Source: Chryseobacterium lacus (GTDB lineage: Bacteria; Bacteroidota; Bacteroidia; Flavobacteriales; Weeksellaceae). From it: a DNA stretch of 64,000 nt. Position 1 is the stretch's first letter; every line of letters begins with the position of its first letter. A program made the position numbers and the translations under genes. The stretch covers positions 62,001 to 126,000 of the forward strand of contig NZ_QPIE01000002.1 of NCBI RefSeq assembly GCF_003336205.1, given 5' to 3'. Below, piece after piece: positions 25,682 through 39,865 of this stretch. The notes under the pieces were generated by a model. The model worked only from the letters and a program-made list of their open reading frames with translations, did no database searches and was not told the DNA's origin.

Positions 25682-27812
25682 AATTTTAAAAAGAAATTTA
25701 TTACTCATTATTTTGGCATTTGTGAGTTGTTCGTCAGGGAAATCACCTGCGCTAAAAGCGGACGGATACGTCATTTCTTCAGAAGAAGACGCCGCCAGTG
25801 AGCGTTGGGCAGAATATCTTTTCCGTCATTTAAAGAAAAGAGCCAAAGATCCATCGACTGTTGTTCTGGTAAAAGGCACTCAACAGGGACCGGAGAATTT
25901 CAAGAAAATCCATATTGAAGTCGCTGCTGACTTGAAACACAGCTATTGTATAAAACATGATGAAAAACGCCTGCACATCCGGACAAAAGATGAAGCTACT
26001 GCGCTTTGGATGGCGTATCAGGTAATCGAAAGCATTTCTAATGAAGATTCCAAAATCAGCACTCCGGATCTTCCTCCACCCGTTATTGCGCTCAACAGCT
26101 CGTGTTTTACTTTTGATTTTTCGTATCGAGGCCCTCATTATTCTCCAAATCTGGAAGAAGACATGGCTCCGGTTTATGGAAATGACATGGTAGAAACAGC
26201 TTGGGGATTGTGGGGGCATCAGTTGTCAAAAATCGCAGCTAAACTGCCATCAAAAAACGTTTACGCATTGGTTAATAATAAACGAAATTCTAACCAGCTT
26301 TGTTTTTCATCTCCGGAACTTTATGATGGAGTCCGGAATTTTATCATTGATGAATACGGAAAAGGAGAAAAAAATTCCCATCGTTTCATGTTGATGCCGA
26401 ACGACAATACTATGGTATGCACCTGTCCGCTTTGCCTCCAGGCCGGAAATACGGATAAGAATGCTACACCAGCTGTGGCAGAATTTATGCGAAAATTGGC
26501 AGACGAATTTCCCCGTCATCAGTTTTTCATGACCGCTTATCTCACTACTCATACTGCTCCGGAATATGAGCTTTCAGAGAATTCAGGGGTGTTTTTCAGC
26601 ACCATAGAACTTAAAAAAGGAGTTGCTCTGAATATGGATCAAAAAGAAACCAAGAAATTTATTCAAGACCTTCGTCAATGGCGCATTGCCACGCCAAATC
26701 TTTACATCTGGGATTATGGAGCCAATTTCGATGATTACCTGACACCGAGCCCGCTGTTGTACGGTTTACAGAAACAGCTTATTTTCTTTAAAGAAAACCA
26801 GATACGGGGTATTTTCCTGAACGGAAGCGGTTACGATTATATGCCATTTGATGATATTAAAACCTATGTTTCTGGTGCCCTAATGATGAATACAGATGCT
26901 GATATCGATGCGTTGACCCGGAATTTTTTCAAAAAGAAATATCCCGTCAGCGGAACTCTTTTGGCTAATTATTATCTTGGTTTAGAAGCTGAATACGATA
27001 GCAAAAACAAACCATACAACCTTTACGGAGGTATGCGCGAGAACCTGAAAACCTATTTCAATCCAGAAACTTTTACTGAATTTTACACTCAGCTTCAATT
27101 CATCATTCCCAAAACTTCAGGAGAAGAACGGGTGAAACTGGAAAAGCTGTTTACGGCTCTTACTTACCCCCGAATGCAAATCGCCTATACCCAAGGACAC
27201 CGACAATGGGGATACGCGACCTTAAACGGGAAAAAACTAATTCCAAAGCCGGAAGTCCGGACATGGCTGGCGGCATTGAAGAATTATGAAAACTATGAAA
27301 ATTTAAATTCTTATAAAGAAACCGAAGGAAATCTTGCAGAATATATTGGGGAATGGAAAGAACTGTTGGCAGGAGACAGTTATGAAAACCAACTGCTGGA
27401 AGGTGCGGTTTCAGTACTTTCAGAAAAGGATGAAGGTTTCGAGAAAACGCAGCTTTTAAATGACGGCACTCGTGGATTTACACAGGATTATCATCAGGGT
27501 TGGTATCTTAACAGCAGTAAAAATTTCAGGGTAGCATTTTCTACTGAAACCTTGAAGCAAGGCGGAAAAATACGCATGCGGTTCCTTCGCAATGAAAGAC
27601 ACCGAATTCTTCCTCCGGAAAAAATCACGGTGATTGCAGATGGAAACACTGTCAGGACATTCACAAAAAACGACTTTACCGTTTCAGAAAATACCGCTAT
27701 GGTAGAGATGGCTCTTCCCTTATTGCAATTCAAAAATATTGAACTTCATTTCGACCAGGATCCCGACACCAAAAGCATCATTGCCTGTGATGAGATTCAG
27801 GTTTTAAATTAA
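25668..27812 (+). CDS. DUF4838-like lipoprotein, possible glycoside hydrolase
   Basis: A 714-residue predicted lipoprotein (lipobox FVSCSSG, Cys about residue 21). The N-terminal part resembles the alpha/beta domain that precedes many glycosidase barrels; the middle holds the DUF4838 signature PNDN followed by a CTCPLC cluster, then strand-and-loop patterns fitting a TIM barrel (NLYIWDYGANFDDYLTPS, GIFLNGSG). The C-terminus is beta-rich. DUF4838 proteins are thought to be glycoside-hydrolase-like. Within this operon it could trim or modify the polymer, as PgaB does for poly-GlcNAc. No catalytic pair can be assigned with confidence. It overlaps the TPR gene upstream. Confidence 0.82.
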   Translation: MFLSKILKRNLLLIILAFVSCSSGKSPALKADGYVISSEEDAASERWAEYLFRHLKKRAKDPSTVVLVKGTQQGPENFKKIHIEVAADLKHSYCIKHDEKRLHIRTKDEATALWMAYQVIESISNEDSKISTPDLPPPVIALNSSCFTFDFSYRGPHYSPNLEEDMAPVYGNDMVETAWGLWGHQLSKIAAKLPSKNVYALVNNKRNSNQLCFSSPELYDGVRNFIIDEYGKGEKNSHRFMLMPNDNTMVCTCPLCLQAGNTDKNATPAVAEFMRKLADEFPRHQFFMTAYLTTHTAPEYELSENSGVFFSTIELKKGVALNMDQKETKKFIQDLRQWRIATPNLYIWDYGANFDDYLTPSPLLYGLQKQLIFFKENQIRGIFLNGSGYDYMPFDDIKTYVSGALMMNTDADIDALTRNFFKKKYPVSGTLLANYYLGLEAEYDSKNKPYNLYGGMRENLKTYFNPETFTEFYTQLQFIIPKTSGEERVKLEKLFTALTYPRMQIAYTQGHRQWGYATLNGKKLIPKPEVRTWLAALKNYENYENLNSYKETEGNLAEYIGEWKELLAGDSYENQLLEGAVSVLSEKDEGFEKTQLLNDGTRGFTQDYHQGWYLNSSKNFRVAFSTETLKQGGKIRMRFLRNERHRILPPEKITVIADGNTVRTFTKNDFTVSENTAMVEMALPLLQFKNIELHFDQDPDTKSIIACDEIQVLN

Positions 27813-27818
27813 AATAAA

Positions 27819-28328
27819 ATGAGAAAACTATTTTTCATGACCACTGCGGTATTATTATTACTTAGCGGTACTGCCTGCGACGATATTAAAGGCAAGAAAA
27901 CAACCATTCAAATTACTGACAATAACCGCCATTACTATCCTATCCTCATGGGCCAGGAGCTGAATATTGTTTTTCCTATCAAAAATACTGGGAAAAATCC
28001 GTTCATTCTGGAAGATATCATTACCTCGTGCGGATGCATAACGCTTGAGAAATCTTCCATCGGCACTATTCCGCCTGGTAAAGAGGCCAAGCTTGTCCTG
28101 ACTTATAATTCTGCTAAAAACATCGGGGAAGTACAGCACTACATTACGCTGTACGGTAATTTTGCTACAACTCAGAAAATGGAACTCATGTTTGATGTGC
28201 ATGTGGTGCCCCAGTCATTGTACACTAAGGATTATGAAGAAATGTTTCAGGAAGAGAAAGACCGTGCCGGAAATATAGAAGATTTGGCAGACGGCAATGA
28301 AAATAATAAAGGGTATTATCTGGACTAA
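27819..28328 (+). CDS. DUF1573 lipoprotein
   Basis: A 169-residue predicted lipoprotein (lipobox LLSGTAC, Cys about residue 20). The DUF1573 immunoglobulin-like domain is clear: FPIKNTGKNPFILEDIITSC, then GCITLEKSSIGTIPPGKEAK. Such domains are common in Bacteroidetes envelope proteins and are thought to mediate binding. The last 30 residues are acidic and polar. It starts six bases after the DUF4838 gene and is probably the last gene of the operon; a weak hairpin near 28334 is the only terminator candidate. Its role in polymer assembly is inferred from position. Confidence 0.9.
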   Translation: MRKLFFMTTAVLLLLSGTACDDIKGKKTTIQITDNNRHYYPILMGQELNIVFPIKNTGKNPFILEDIITSCGCITLEKSSIGTIPPGKEAKLVLTYNSAKNIGEVQHYITLYGNFATTQKMELMFDVHVVPQSLYTKDYEEMFQEEKDRAGNIEDLADGNENNKGYYLD

Positions 28329-28537
28329 AGAAATCGGAAATAGCCGATCCATCTTTACAAATTCTCCCGACTTCTCGGTCTCCGTGAAAATTAGGAATTA
28401 ATATTAGTTCTAAAATAATTTGTTTACTCACCTTTAAGAGTCGGCGCTCATTTCTGATTTAAATGGGAACAGTTTTCATGAGTTTTAATCCTGTATTTTA
28501 AATACTTAGCAAGCAATCGACAAATCAAGAACAAAAA

Positions 28538-28559
28538 GAAGCGGCCCTAAAGCCGCTTC
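28538..28559 (-). terminator. terminator of the T9SS-secreted protein gene
   Basis: On the minus strand GAAGCGGC (8-base arms, 6-base loop) is followed by a TTTTT run. It lies 26 bases past the stop of the large gene at 28585. Confidence 0.8.
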
Positions 28560-28584
28560 AATACTATATATGAGGATCAGAATA

Positions 28585-32073
<3,489 letters not shown>

Positions 32074-32341
32074 TTAAATGTATACATAATTTATCGAAAA
32101 TCAAACAATACTTCATTTTTAATATGAAAATAAAATGAAATTATCATAAAATAGATAAAAACAGTCATTATTAAACAAATTGATCAAGGTCGTGAAATCA
32201 GTGATAGTAGGCAGAAGCACCATTTTAATTACGCAAAACCATGAATAAACCAACAGGAAAATTAAAACTCTACTCATCATAACCTCATGGAGAGTTGCCA
32301 GTTTGGGAAAATAAATTTAGATTCGCTTAAAATTTTATTCT

Positions 32342-32842
32342 ATGAAAAAAATATTCTTCTTTTCGTTATTATGTATCTCTTTTTCGATGCTGTTGTCTTC
32401 TTGTTCCGGTGATGATGAAGAACTGCCAAACCTGGGTAATTTCACTGTAGATGGTGCTACATACCAAATCAACAAAGGAAATCTAAAAGGGTATAAAAGC
32501 ACAGCTGCCAACCAATCCAACAACTATACTTTCGATTTCGCTTCAGAACAGGGAAACACAGTTCGCACCGTAAGATTAAGCATCAGCTTTCCTTTCAATA
32601 CGATGATGAACGGCGAGTACAAAATAACAGGCAGCAGCCGGCAACTCGATCCATGGTTATCCCAATACACTGAAACCACAGGAAAACATACGGATACCTA
32701 CAATAACCTGATTACAGGAGTATGCACAGTAGCGCGCATTGGTGAAAATAATTTCAAAGTAAAGTTTCAAATGCAGACTACTTCTGGGCCTGAAATAAAA
32801 GGAGAATTTGAAGGAGATGTAAAAATACAGGAAATTGAATAA
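32342..32842 (+). CDS. hypothetical lipoprotein
   Basis: A 166-residue predicted lipoprotein. The signal (MKKIFFFSLLCISFSMLLSS) ends at a lipobox Cys at residue 21 followed by SGDDEE, acidic residues often seen in surface-exposed Bacteroidetes lipoproteins. The rest is a beta-rich domain with no recognised motif. It is a single gene between a divergent large secreted protein and the VOC protein. Function unknown. Confidence 0.82.
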   Translation: MKKIFFFSLLCISFSMLLSSCSGDDEELPNLGNFTVDGATYQINKGNLKGYKSTAANQSNNYTFDFASEQGNTVRTVRLSISFPFNTMMNGEYKITGSSRQLDPWLSQYTETTGKHTDTYNNLITGVCTVARIGENNFKVKFQMQTTSGPEIKGEFEGDVKIQEIE

Positions 32843-32925
32843 ATTTCAGGTATGGGCGGACAACCCTCTTAAATATTCCCTGAAGCAATTTGAAACTTTT
32901 TTCATATAATTTAAAATCAAAAACA

Positions 32926-33348
32926 ATGGCAACAGTAAATACCTATCTAACTTTTAACGGCAATTGTGAAGAAGCTTTCAACTTTTACAAATCAGTATTT
33001 GGAGGTGATTTCGCGTATATCGGAAGATTTGGCGAAATGCCCGAAGGCGACGGATATTCGGTTCCCGAAGCAGACAAAAACAAAATCATGCATGTTGGTT
33101 TACCCATAGGAAACACCATCTTAATGGGAAGTGACACCGGAGGCGACTGGGCCGCAAAATTAATAGAAGGCAATAATTTTTCTGTTTCCGTTAATACTGA
33201 AAGCAAGGAAGAAGCAGACCGTATTTTCAACGGCTTGACGGCAGAAGGACAAATTACTATGCCTATGGAAAACACTTTCTGGGGTGCCTATTTCGGAATG
33301 CTGACCGACAAGTTCGGCATTCAGTGGATGGTCAACTTTAATCACTAA
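32926..33348 (+). CDS. VOC family protein (PhnB-like)
   Basis: A 140-residue protein of the vicinal oxygen chelate superfamily, PhnB/glyoxalase type. The repeated strand-helix pattern, YLTFNGNCEEAFNFYKSVFG, and the ending MLTDKFGIQWMVNFN are typical. Relatives include metalloenzymes, but PhnB-type members often lack activity and their substrate is unknown. ATG at 32926 is preferred to 32890 because it sits at the start of the conserved strand and is preceded by an A-rich stretch. It ends before a strong terminator. Confidence 0.93.
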   Translation: MATVNTYLTFNGNCEEAFNFYKSVFGGDFAYIGRFGEMPEGDGYSVPEADKNKIMHVGLPIGNTILMGSDTGGDWAAKLIEGNNFSVSVNTESKEEADRIFNGLTAEGQITMPMENTFWGAYFGMLTDKFGIQWMVNFNH

Positions 33349-33369
33349 AACCGATAATCCAAAATTAAC

Positions 33370-33398
33370 AACCTCCCTTTATTACGCAAAGGGAGGTT
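33370..33398 (+). terminator. terminator of the VOC gene
   Basis: Perfect 11-base arms (AACCTCCCTTT and complement) with a 7-base loop, followed by a run of T. Confidence 0.85.
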
Positions 33399-33442
33399 TT
33401 TTTTCATCTCGGCCGAAAAGGATTACTCAGATTCTTTGAAGA

Positions 33443-33571
33443 TCAGAAAGCAGTCTTCCCGGCTTTTTCCTCTTGCTTCTTCATTTGTCTTTCTTCAATT
33501 TTTTTAACAATAAATCCGATAATCAATGGCGCTGCCCACAGAAGGGCTTTTCTTAAAAGTCTTGCTCTCAT
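33443..33571 (-). CDS. small hypothetical membrane protein
   Basis: A 42-residue peptide (MRARLLRKALLWAAPLIIGF, then IVKKIEERQMKKQEEK). A basic N-terminus, one hydrophobic segment and a highly charged tail suggest a single-span membrane protein. The frame opens earlier at 33625, but 33571 gives the more typical small protein. Short proteins of this shape are frequent in flavobacteria and unassigned. It could be a chance frame. Confidence 0.5.
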   Translation of the reverse strand: MRARLLRKALLWAAPLIIGFIVKKIEERQMKKQEEKAGKTAF

Positions 33572-33855
33572 AATGTTTTTTTTGATTTTGAAAAACATTG
33601 CAAGAGATACGCCAATTATGACCAAAGTCAGAATTTTATAAGAAAGCGAATGCTACCTTTGTTTCATATAATCGTTGGTATGAGAATTTCCGATTTAAAT
33701 TTTATCAAGTGTTCCGAAGCTTATTTGGACATTTTCTCATTACTGCTCTACAAAAAATTTCTGCGCAAACCTACCTGATTATTGTCTCTTATATTTTAAT
33801 TTTTTCAGGAATTTCTCATTATAAAATTCCTTACAACTCTAATTTTCAATCTTAA

Positions 33856-35247
<1,392 letters not shown>

Positions 35248-35288
35248 AACTGAAATGTAAATATTATTTTTACAAAGCAGATGATGAC

Positions 35289-35310
35289 ACCCTCACAGAT
35301 TGATGAGGGT
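35289..35310 (+). terminator. terminator of the lyase gene
   Basis: ACCCTCA (35289-35295) pairs with TGAGGGT (35304-35310) and is followed by TTTTT. Confidence 0.75.
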
Positions 35311-35531
35311 TTTTATTGCACCTTACGCTATGGGAAGTCTATGCGCCCCGAAGTCTCTCGGATACTGGGACACAAATTACATTCTCTACTGCGAGTTCCA
35401 CAACAAAAAAGAGCTGTGCAACTCTCAGAACAGGACATAACGATGCAGATCACCGCAGTACCCGAATCACAGATCCCTCAATACTGCCGACATCACCCAC
35501 GGACTCCGTAGGAGTCAAATGTGCATAAAAA
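35311..35531. other. intergenic region with a palindromic repeat
   Basis: No gene is supported here. Bases 35502-35516 form the palindrome GACTCC-GTA-GGAGTC, a type of short dispersed repeat that I recall from flavobacterial intergenic regions. The segment before it reads in one frame as a short protein-like piece (SLGYWDTNYILYCEFHNKKE) broken by stops, perhaps a gene remnant. Confidence 0.4.
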
Positions 35532-35554
35532 AAACCACCGAAGTTCGGTGGTTT
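35532..35554 (-). terminator. terminator of pnp
   Basis: AAACCACCGAA arms with a one-base centre, followed on the minus strand by TTTT; 21 bases past the pnp stop. Confidence 0.85.
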
Positions 35555-35574
35555 CACTATCTAAAGTCCTTTAA

Positions 35575-37932
35575 TTAGAATCCTTCCGGCTTCTCGTCAA
35601 TCGGGTTTTCTCCTTCGTTCAATGGTTTGAAGGTATCTTCGCCGGCTGGCCTTTCATCGGTTCTCCCGCTGTGTGAAGGACGGTTGTTTCCGCCTTGTCT
35701 GCGGTCGCCGTTTTCTCTTCTGTCACCTCCACCTCTTCTGTCTCCACCTTCTCTTCTATCCCCTCTTGGCGGACGGCTGTCGCGGTTTTCGCGTCGCTCT
35801 CCTTCTTTTCCTTCTTCTCTTGGCGGTCTTGGTAGGAGTACTTTTCTCGAAAGTTTCATCTTCTTGCGGTCATCAAAACCTAAGAATTTCACTTCCACTT
35901 CATCGCCTTCTGAATATGGTACTTTGTCGGTACGCTTCCAGTCGATTTCTGAAATATGCAACAGTCCTTCTGTCCCTTTCGCAATCGCTACAAAAGCTCC
36001 GAAGTCCATTACTTTCACTACTTTTCCATTGTATACTTCACCAACCACTGGTACGAAAGTGATTTCGTTGATGGCTGCTATGGTAGCGTTGATGTTTTCT
36101 CTGTTCACACCGGAAATCTCGATTCTTCCGATTTCGCCAATCTCCTCGATCGCGATAACAGTATCGAAATCTTTTTGCATCTGCTGGATAATTTTTCCTC
36201 CAGGCCCGATGATGGCTCCTATGAAGTCTTTCGGAACTTCCAGTACTTCCATTTTCGGCGCGTGTGGTTTTACATCTGCTCTCGGCGCATCGATGGTCTT
36301 CAGCATTTCGCCAAGGATATGAAGACGACCTTCTCTCGCTTGTTTCAGTGCAGTTTCCATAATGTCCATAGAAAGTCCCTGGATCTTGATATCCATCTGG
36401 CAGGCGGTGATACCGTCGGCTGTTCCGGTTACTTTAAAGTCCATATCGCCAAGGTGATCTTCGTCTCCAAGGATATCAGAAAGTACAGTAAACTTACCTG
36501 ATTCAGGATCTGTTACCAATCCCATTGCAATTCCGGAAACCGGTTTTGTTATCTGGACACCTGCATCCATCAGAGCCAGTGTTCCTGCACAAACCGTTGC
36601 CATTGAAGATGAACCGTTAGATTCTAAAATATCGGAAACGATACGGATCGTGTAAGGGTTTTCTGCAGGAATAATTTTGGAAAGTGCGCGCTGTGCTAGG
36701 TTACCGTGACCAACTTCTCTTCTTGATGTTCCTCTTAAAGGTCTTGCCTCACCCGTTGAAAACGGCGGGAAGTTATAGTGAAGGAAGAATTTCTCGTCGT
36801 AATTAATCGCAACTGAATCTACCATGTTGGCATCTTTAACTGAACCTAAAGTTACTGCTGTTAAAGACTGAGTTTCACCTCTTGTAAACACGGCAGAACC
36901 GTGAGCACCCGGCAGATAATCGATTTCTGACCAGATCGGGCGGATGGTTTCCGGTGTACGGCCGTCCAGACGTATCTTTTCGTTCAGAATCATCTGACGC
37001 ATTGCCTCTTTTTCCACATCATGAAAGTAGATCTTCGCGAAAGGCTCCACTGTTTCCACTTCTTCTTCTGAATATTGAGCTAAGAACTCCTCAAGAACTG
37101 CCTTGAAGTTTTCATGTCTTTCTTCTTTTGCCGATGGTGTTTTGGCCACCTCGTAAACTTTATCGAAAGTTTCTTTCCACACCTTCTCACGAATTTCCTC
37201 GTCATGTGTTTCGTGGCTGTATTCTCTTTTTGGCAAGGACTTGCCTACTCTTTCAGCAAGTCTTTCCTGAGCTTCCACCTGAACTTTAATTTCTTCGTGG
37301 CCGAATTTTATTGCTTCAATCATTTCCTCTTCGGTAATCTCGTCCATCACACCTTCAACCATTACGATAGAATCTTTGGTAGCACCTACAAGGATATTCA
37401 GGTCAGCTTTTTCCAGGTTTTCTCTGCTTGGGTTTATCACCAACTGCCCATCGATTCTGGCTACTGTCACTTCAGACATAGGACCGTTGAAAGGGATGTC
37501 GGTAATGGCGATGGCAGCAGAAGCGGCTAATCCAGCCAATGCTTCAGGCATACATTCTTTATCATAAGAAATCAGGGAAATCATCACCTGAACCTCAGCA
37601 TGGAAATCATCCGGGAAAAGCGGGCGCAATACCCGGTCTACCAGTCTCATTGTTAAAATTTCCTCGTCAGATGGTCTTGCCTCTCTTCTGAAAAAGTTTC
37701 CGGGAATCTTACCGCCTGAATAGAATTTCTCTCTGTAATCTACGGTAAGCGGAAGGAAATCCACACCCGGGCTAGCATCTTTATTGGCTACAACGGTGGC
37801 TAGAAGCATCGTTCCGCCCATTCTTACTACTACAGATCCGTTGGCCTGCTTTGCCAGTTTCCCTGTCTCAATGGTAATCTCTCTACCATCCTTTAATTGA
37901 ATTTTTTCAATAATTGCTTGTGGAGCATTCAT
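35575..37932 (-). CDS. pnp: polynucleotide phosphorylase with Arg/Gly-rich tail
   Basis: Degrades RNA 3' to 5' by phosphorolysis. The 785-residue form begins [20 protein letters not shown]; the frame opens at 37953, but 37932 fits the family start. Two RNase PH domains, the helical domain between them, a KH domain ([20 protein letters not shown]) and an S1 domain ([20 protein letters not shown]) are in normal order. After the S1 domain, about 75 residues of repeated basic words ([20 protein letters not shown]) form a disordered RG-rich tail not found in E. coli Pnp and likely to bind RNA. It is a single gene. Confidence 0.97.
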   Translation of the reverse strand: MNAPQAIIEKIQLKDGREITIETGKLAKQANGSVVVRMGGTMLLATVVANKDASPGVDFLPLTVDYREKFYSGGKIPGNFFRREARPSDEEILTMRLVDRVLRPLFPDDFHAEVQVMISLISYDKECMPEALAGLAASAAIAITDIPFNGPMSEVTVARIDGQLVINPSRENLEKADLNILVGATKDSIVMVEGVMDEITEEEMIEAIKFGHEEIKVQVEAQERLAERVGKSLPKREYSHETHDEEIREKVWKETFDKVYEVAKTPSAKEERHENFKAVLEEFLAQYSEEEVETVEPFAKIYFHDVEKEAMRQMILNEKIRLDGRTPETIRPIWSEIDYLPGAHGSAVFTRGETQSLTAVTLGSVKDANMVDSVAINYDEKFFLHYNFPPFSTGEARPLRGTSRREVGHGNLAQRALSKIIPAENPYTIRIVSDILESNGSSSMATVCAGTLALMDAGVQITKPVSGIAMGLVTDPESGKFTVLSDILGDEDHLGDMDFKVTGTADGITACQMDIKIQGLSMDIMETALKQAREGRLHILGEMLKTIDAPRADVKPHAPKMEVLEVPKDFIGAIIGPGGKIIQQMQKDFDTVIAIEEIGEIGRIEISGVNRENINATIAAINEITFVPVVGEVYNGKVVKVMDFGAFVAIAKGTEGLLHISEIDWKRTDKVPYSEGDEVEVKFLGFDDRKKMKLSRKVLLPRPPREEGKEGERRENRDSRPPRGDRREGGDRRGGGDRRENGDRRQGGNNRPSHSGRTDERPAGEDTFKPLNEGENPIDEKPEGF

Positions 37933-38099
37933 AAAATTTGTTCGTCTTGGCACTCCGTATTGAGTGCGGTTAAATATTTAATCTTTTTAAATTTCGAGGG
38001 CAAAGATACATTTTTTGACCGGAAAACGATGTTACATTTTTGAAGAACAGCACTGTAACATTCCAAACCGGGAAGAATACTCATTAGAAAAATATTTAC

Positions 38100-38450
38100 A
38101 TGAAAACAATTTTACGTCTTGAGTATTTGATGCTTTTTTTTGCTGGATTATGGATGTTTTCCGAAACAGAATTCACGTGGTGGTGGTTTCCGGCATTATT
38201 TTTTGTTCCTGATATTTCTATGTTGGGATATCTTTTCGGAACTAAAACAGGAGCTGTCTGTTACAACGTGTTTCATCATTTTGGAACAGCAATTTTTTGT
38301 TATATAGTCGGAAACTATATCGATTCTGATATTCTGAGTTTGGCCGGCATTATCCTTTTCTCACATACCGCCTTTGACAGAGTTTTGGTATACGGACTAA
38401 AATATCCTGATGATTTTAAAAACACTCATTTAGGAAGAATCGGGAAGTAA
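38100..38450 (+). CDS. DUF4260 membrane protein
   Basis: A 116-residue membrane protein of the DUF4260 family: LEYLMLFFAGLWMF, WWWFPALFFVPDISMLGYL, and the ending HTAFDRVLVYGLKYPD with FKNTHLG are the family signatures. Three to four membrane segments are likely. Function unknown. It is transcribed away from pnp and is 98 bases upstream of the GlsB-like gene. Confidence 0.9.
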   Translation: MKTILRLEYLMLFFAGLWMFSETEFTWWWFPALFFVPDISMLGYLFGTKTGAVCYNVFHHFGTAIFCYIVGNYIDSDILSLAGIILFSHTAFDRVLVYGLKYPDDFKNTHLGRIGK

Positions 38451-38548
38451 CTTTTATGATTTACTCGCTGTTTTTCAAAATTTCCATTCCGTTTGAATGC
38501 GGCATAATAGTGGATTTACGAAGTGTATAATCACTAAAAATAAAAGTT

Positions 38549-38794
38549 ATGGGAATTTTATGGACACTTATTATCGGAGCAATAGCGGGATGGCTGGGTT
38601 CCTTAATTTTCCGGGGTTACGGATTAGGACTTCTGGGAAATATTATTGTAGGAATCATTGGCGGATTCATCGGATATTGGCTTTTGGGGTCGCTATTCGG
38701 AACCGCAATTATCGGCCAGATTTTAACAGGTGCAGTTGGCGCAATTATCCTTCTGGCGATTATCAATTTGGTATCAGGACGGCGATTAGATTGA
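38549..38794 (+). CDS. GlsB/YeaQ/YmgE family membrane protein
   Basis: An 81-residue Gly-rich membrane protein with three short hydrophobic helices (LWTLIIGAIAGWLGSLIF, LLGNIIVGIIGGFIGYWLL, IIGQILTGAVGAIILLAII). This transglycosylase-associated family is linked to stress responses, but its biochemical role is unknown. An overlapping frame at 38497-38817 is a shadow. A terminator follows 25 bases downstream. Confidence 0.94.
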   Translation: MGILWTLIIGAIAGWLGSLIFRGYGLGLLGNIIVGIIGGFIGYWLLGSLFGTAIIGQILTGAVGAIILLAIINLVSGRRLD

Positions 38795-38818
38795 CGTTTC
38801 TACTTTTAAAAATATAAG

Positions 38819-38835
38819 AGCTTTCGTGGAAAGCT
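38819..38835 (+). terminator. terminator of the GlsB-like gene
   Basis: AGCTTTC-GTG-GAAAGCT stem-loop followed by a run of T. Confidence 0.7.
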
Positions 38836-38840
38836 TTTTT

Positions 38841-39860
38841 TTATTTCCTACCCGCTCGTGCCAACATGGGAATAGAAATAAATCCCATGACTACCATGAT
38901 GACCAGTTGCATGGTATGAGAAATAAAGGCGTAGGCCAAACCTACTTCAGCTCCTTCTTCATACGATTTTCCCATAGCGAGAAATAAAGCGCCAATCCCG
39001 ATTTTCAAAGCAAAATGAAAAGCGCCGATACCACCGCTCGCCGGAATCATCATTCCCAAAGTTCCAATGACAATGATGAAAGCGCCGTCAGCCAAAGTAA
39101 AACCGGAAGTTTCCGGAAGTGAAAAACACACGAGATAAGCTGCCAGATAATAACAAAGCCAGATGGCCAAAGAGTACAATATGAATTTTCCGGGTTCTTT
39201 CAGTTTAAAGACCGACATAATTCCCTGAAACAAGCCATCCACAACAGCATATATTTTCCGAAAAAAAACGTTTTGTTCTAAAAATTTCCTGAGGGCAAAA
39301 AAGAATACTGCACCAAAAACTCCGATTCCCAGGATCCACCACAGATTTCCCGAAGAGCTTGCCGGTTCACTATTTCCATTTACGGAAAACATCCAAAAAG
39401 CAGCTATTGCATCATATTTGAAAATAAGGGTGATGCCCAAAAATAACAACATACACAACAGATCCACTACCCTTTCCAGAATGATCGTCCCAAAAGATTT
39501 ATCTACCGGAACTTTCTCTACACCATACAATGCGGTAGAGCGCGCCAGTTCGCCACTTCGGGGAATAGTGAGATTCATAAGATACCCGAAAGCAATAGTC
39601 CAGAAAGCATTGGAGTTAGAAATCCTGTATCCCATCGGTTCCAGCAAAAGGTTCCATCGCACCGCCCGAAACCAATAGGCCAAAATTCCAAAAACCATCG
39701 CTGCAGCTACCCAAAAATAGTTGGCCTTTGCAAAATAACTTTTTATTTTTTCAAATTCCAGATCACGAAAGGCAAGCCACATAAAAAAAACGGCCACTGC
39801 CAGTGAAATGACAATGGTAAGCACCTTTTTCAGGGAATTATTTTTTTTGTTATGCTTCAC
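38841..39860 (-). CDS. lysylphosphatidylglycerol synthase-like/flippase membrane protein
   Basis: A 339-residue integral membrane protein with about eight helices, of the LPG_synthase_TM (AglD/MprF-N-like) family. Signatures are AYWFRAVRWNLLLEPMGY and, near the C-terminus, PASGGIGAFHFALK. Relatives flip or transport lipid-linked intermediates; the catalytic aminoacyl-transferase domain of MprF is absent, so it is not a lysyl-PG synthase. It starts five bases after the stop of panD and forms a two-gene unit with it. Confidence 0.92.
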   Translation of the reverse strand: MKHNKKNNSLKKVLTIVISLAVAVFFMWLAFRDLEFEKIKSYFAKANYFWVAAAMVFGILAYWFRAVRWNLLLEPMGYRISNSNAFWTIAFGYLMNLTIPRSGELARSTALYGVEKVPVDKSFGTIILERVVDLLCMLLFLGITLIFKYDAIAAFWMFSVNGNSEPASSSGNLWWILGIGVFGAVFFFALRKFLEQNVFFRKIYAVVDGLFQGIMSVFKLKEPGKFILYSLAIWLCYYLAAYLVCFSLPETSGFTLADGAFIIVIGTLGMMIPASGGIGAFHFALKIGIGALFLAMGKSYEEGAEVGLAYAFISHTMQLVIMVVMGFISIPMLARAGRK

Positions 39861-39865
39861 AACGA

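Noticed and set aside
35627-36322. 231-residue plus-strand open frame rich in Ser and Leu
   Set aside because: It is the complement of the pnp RG tail, KH and S1 region.
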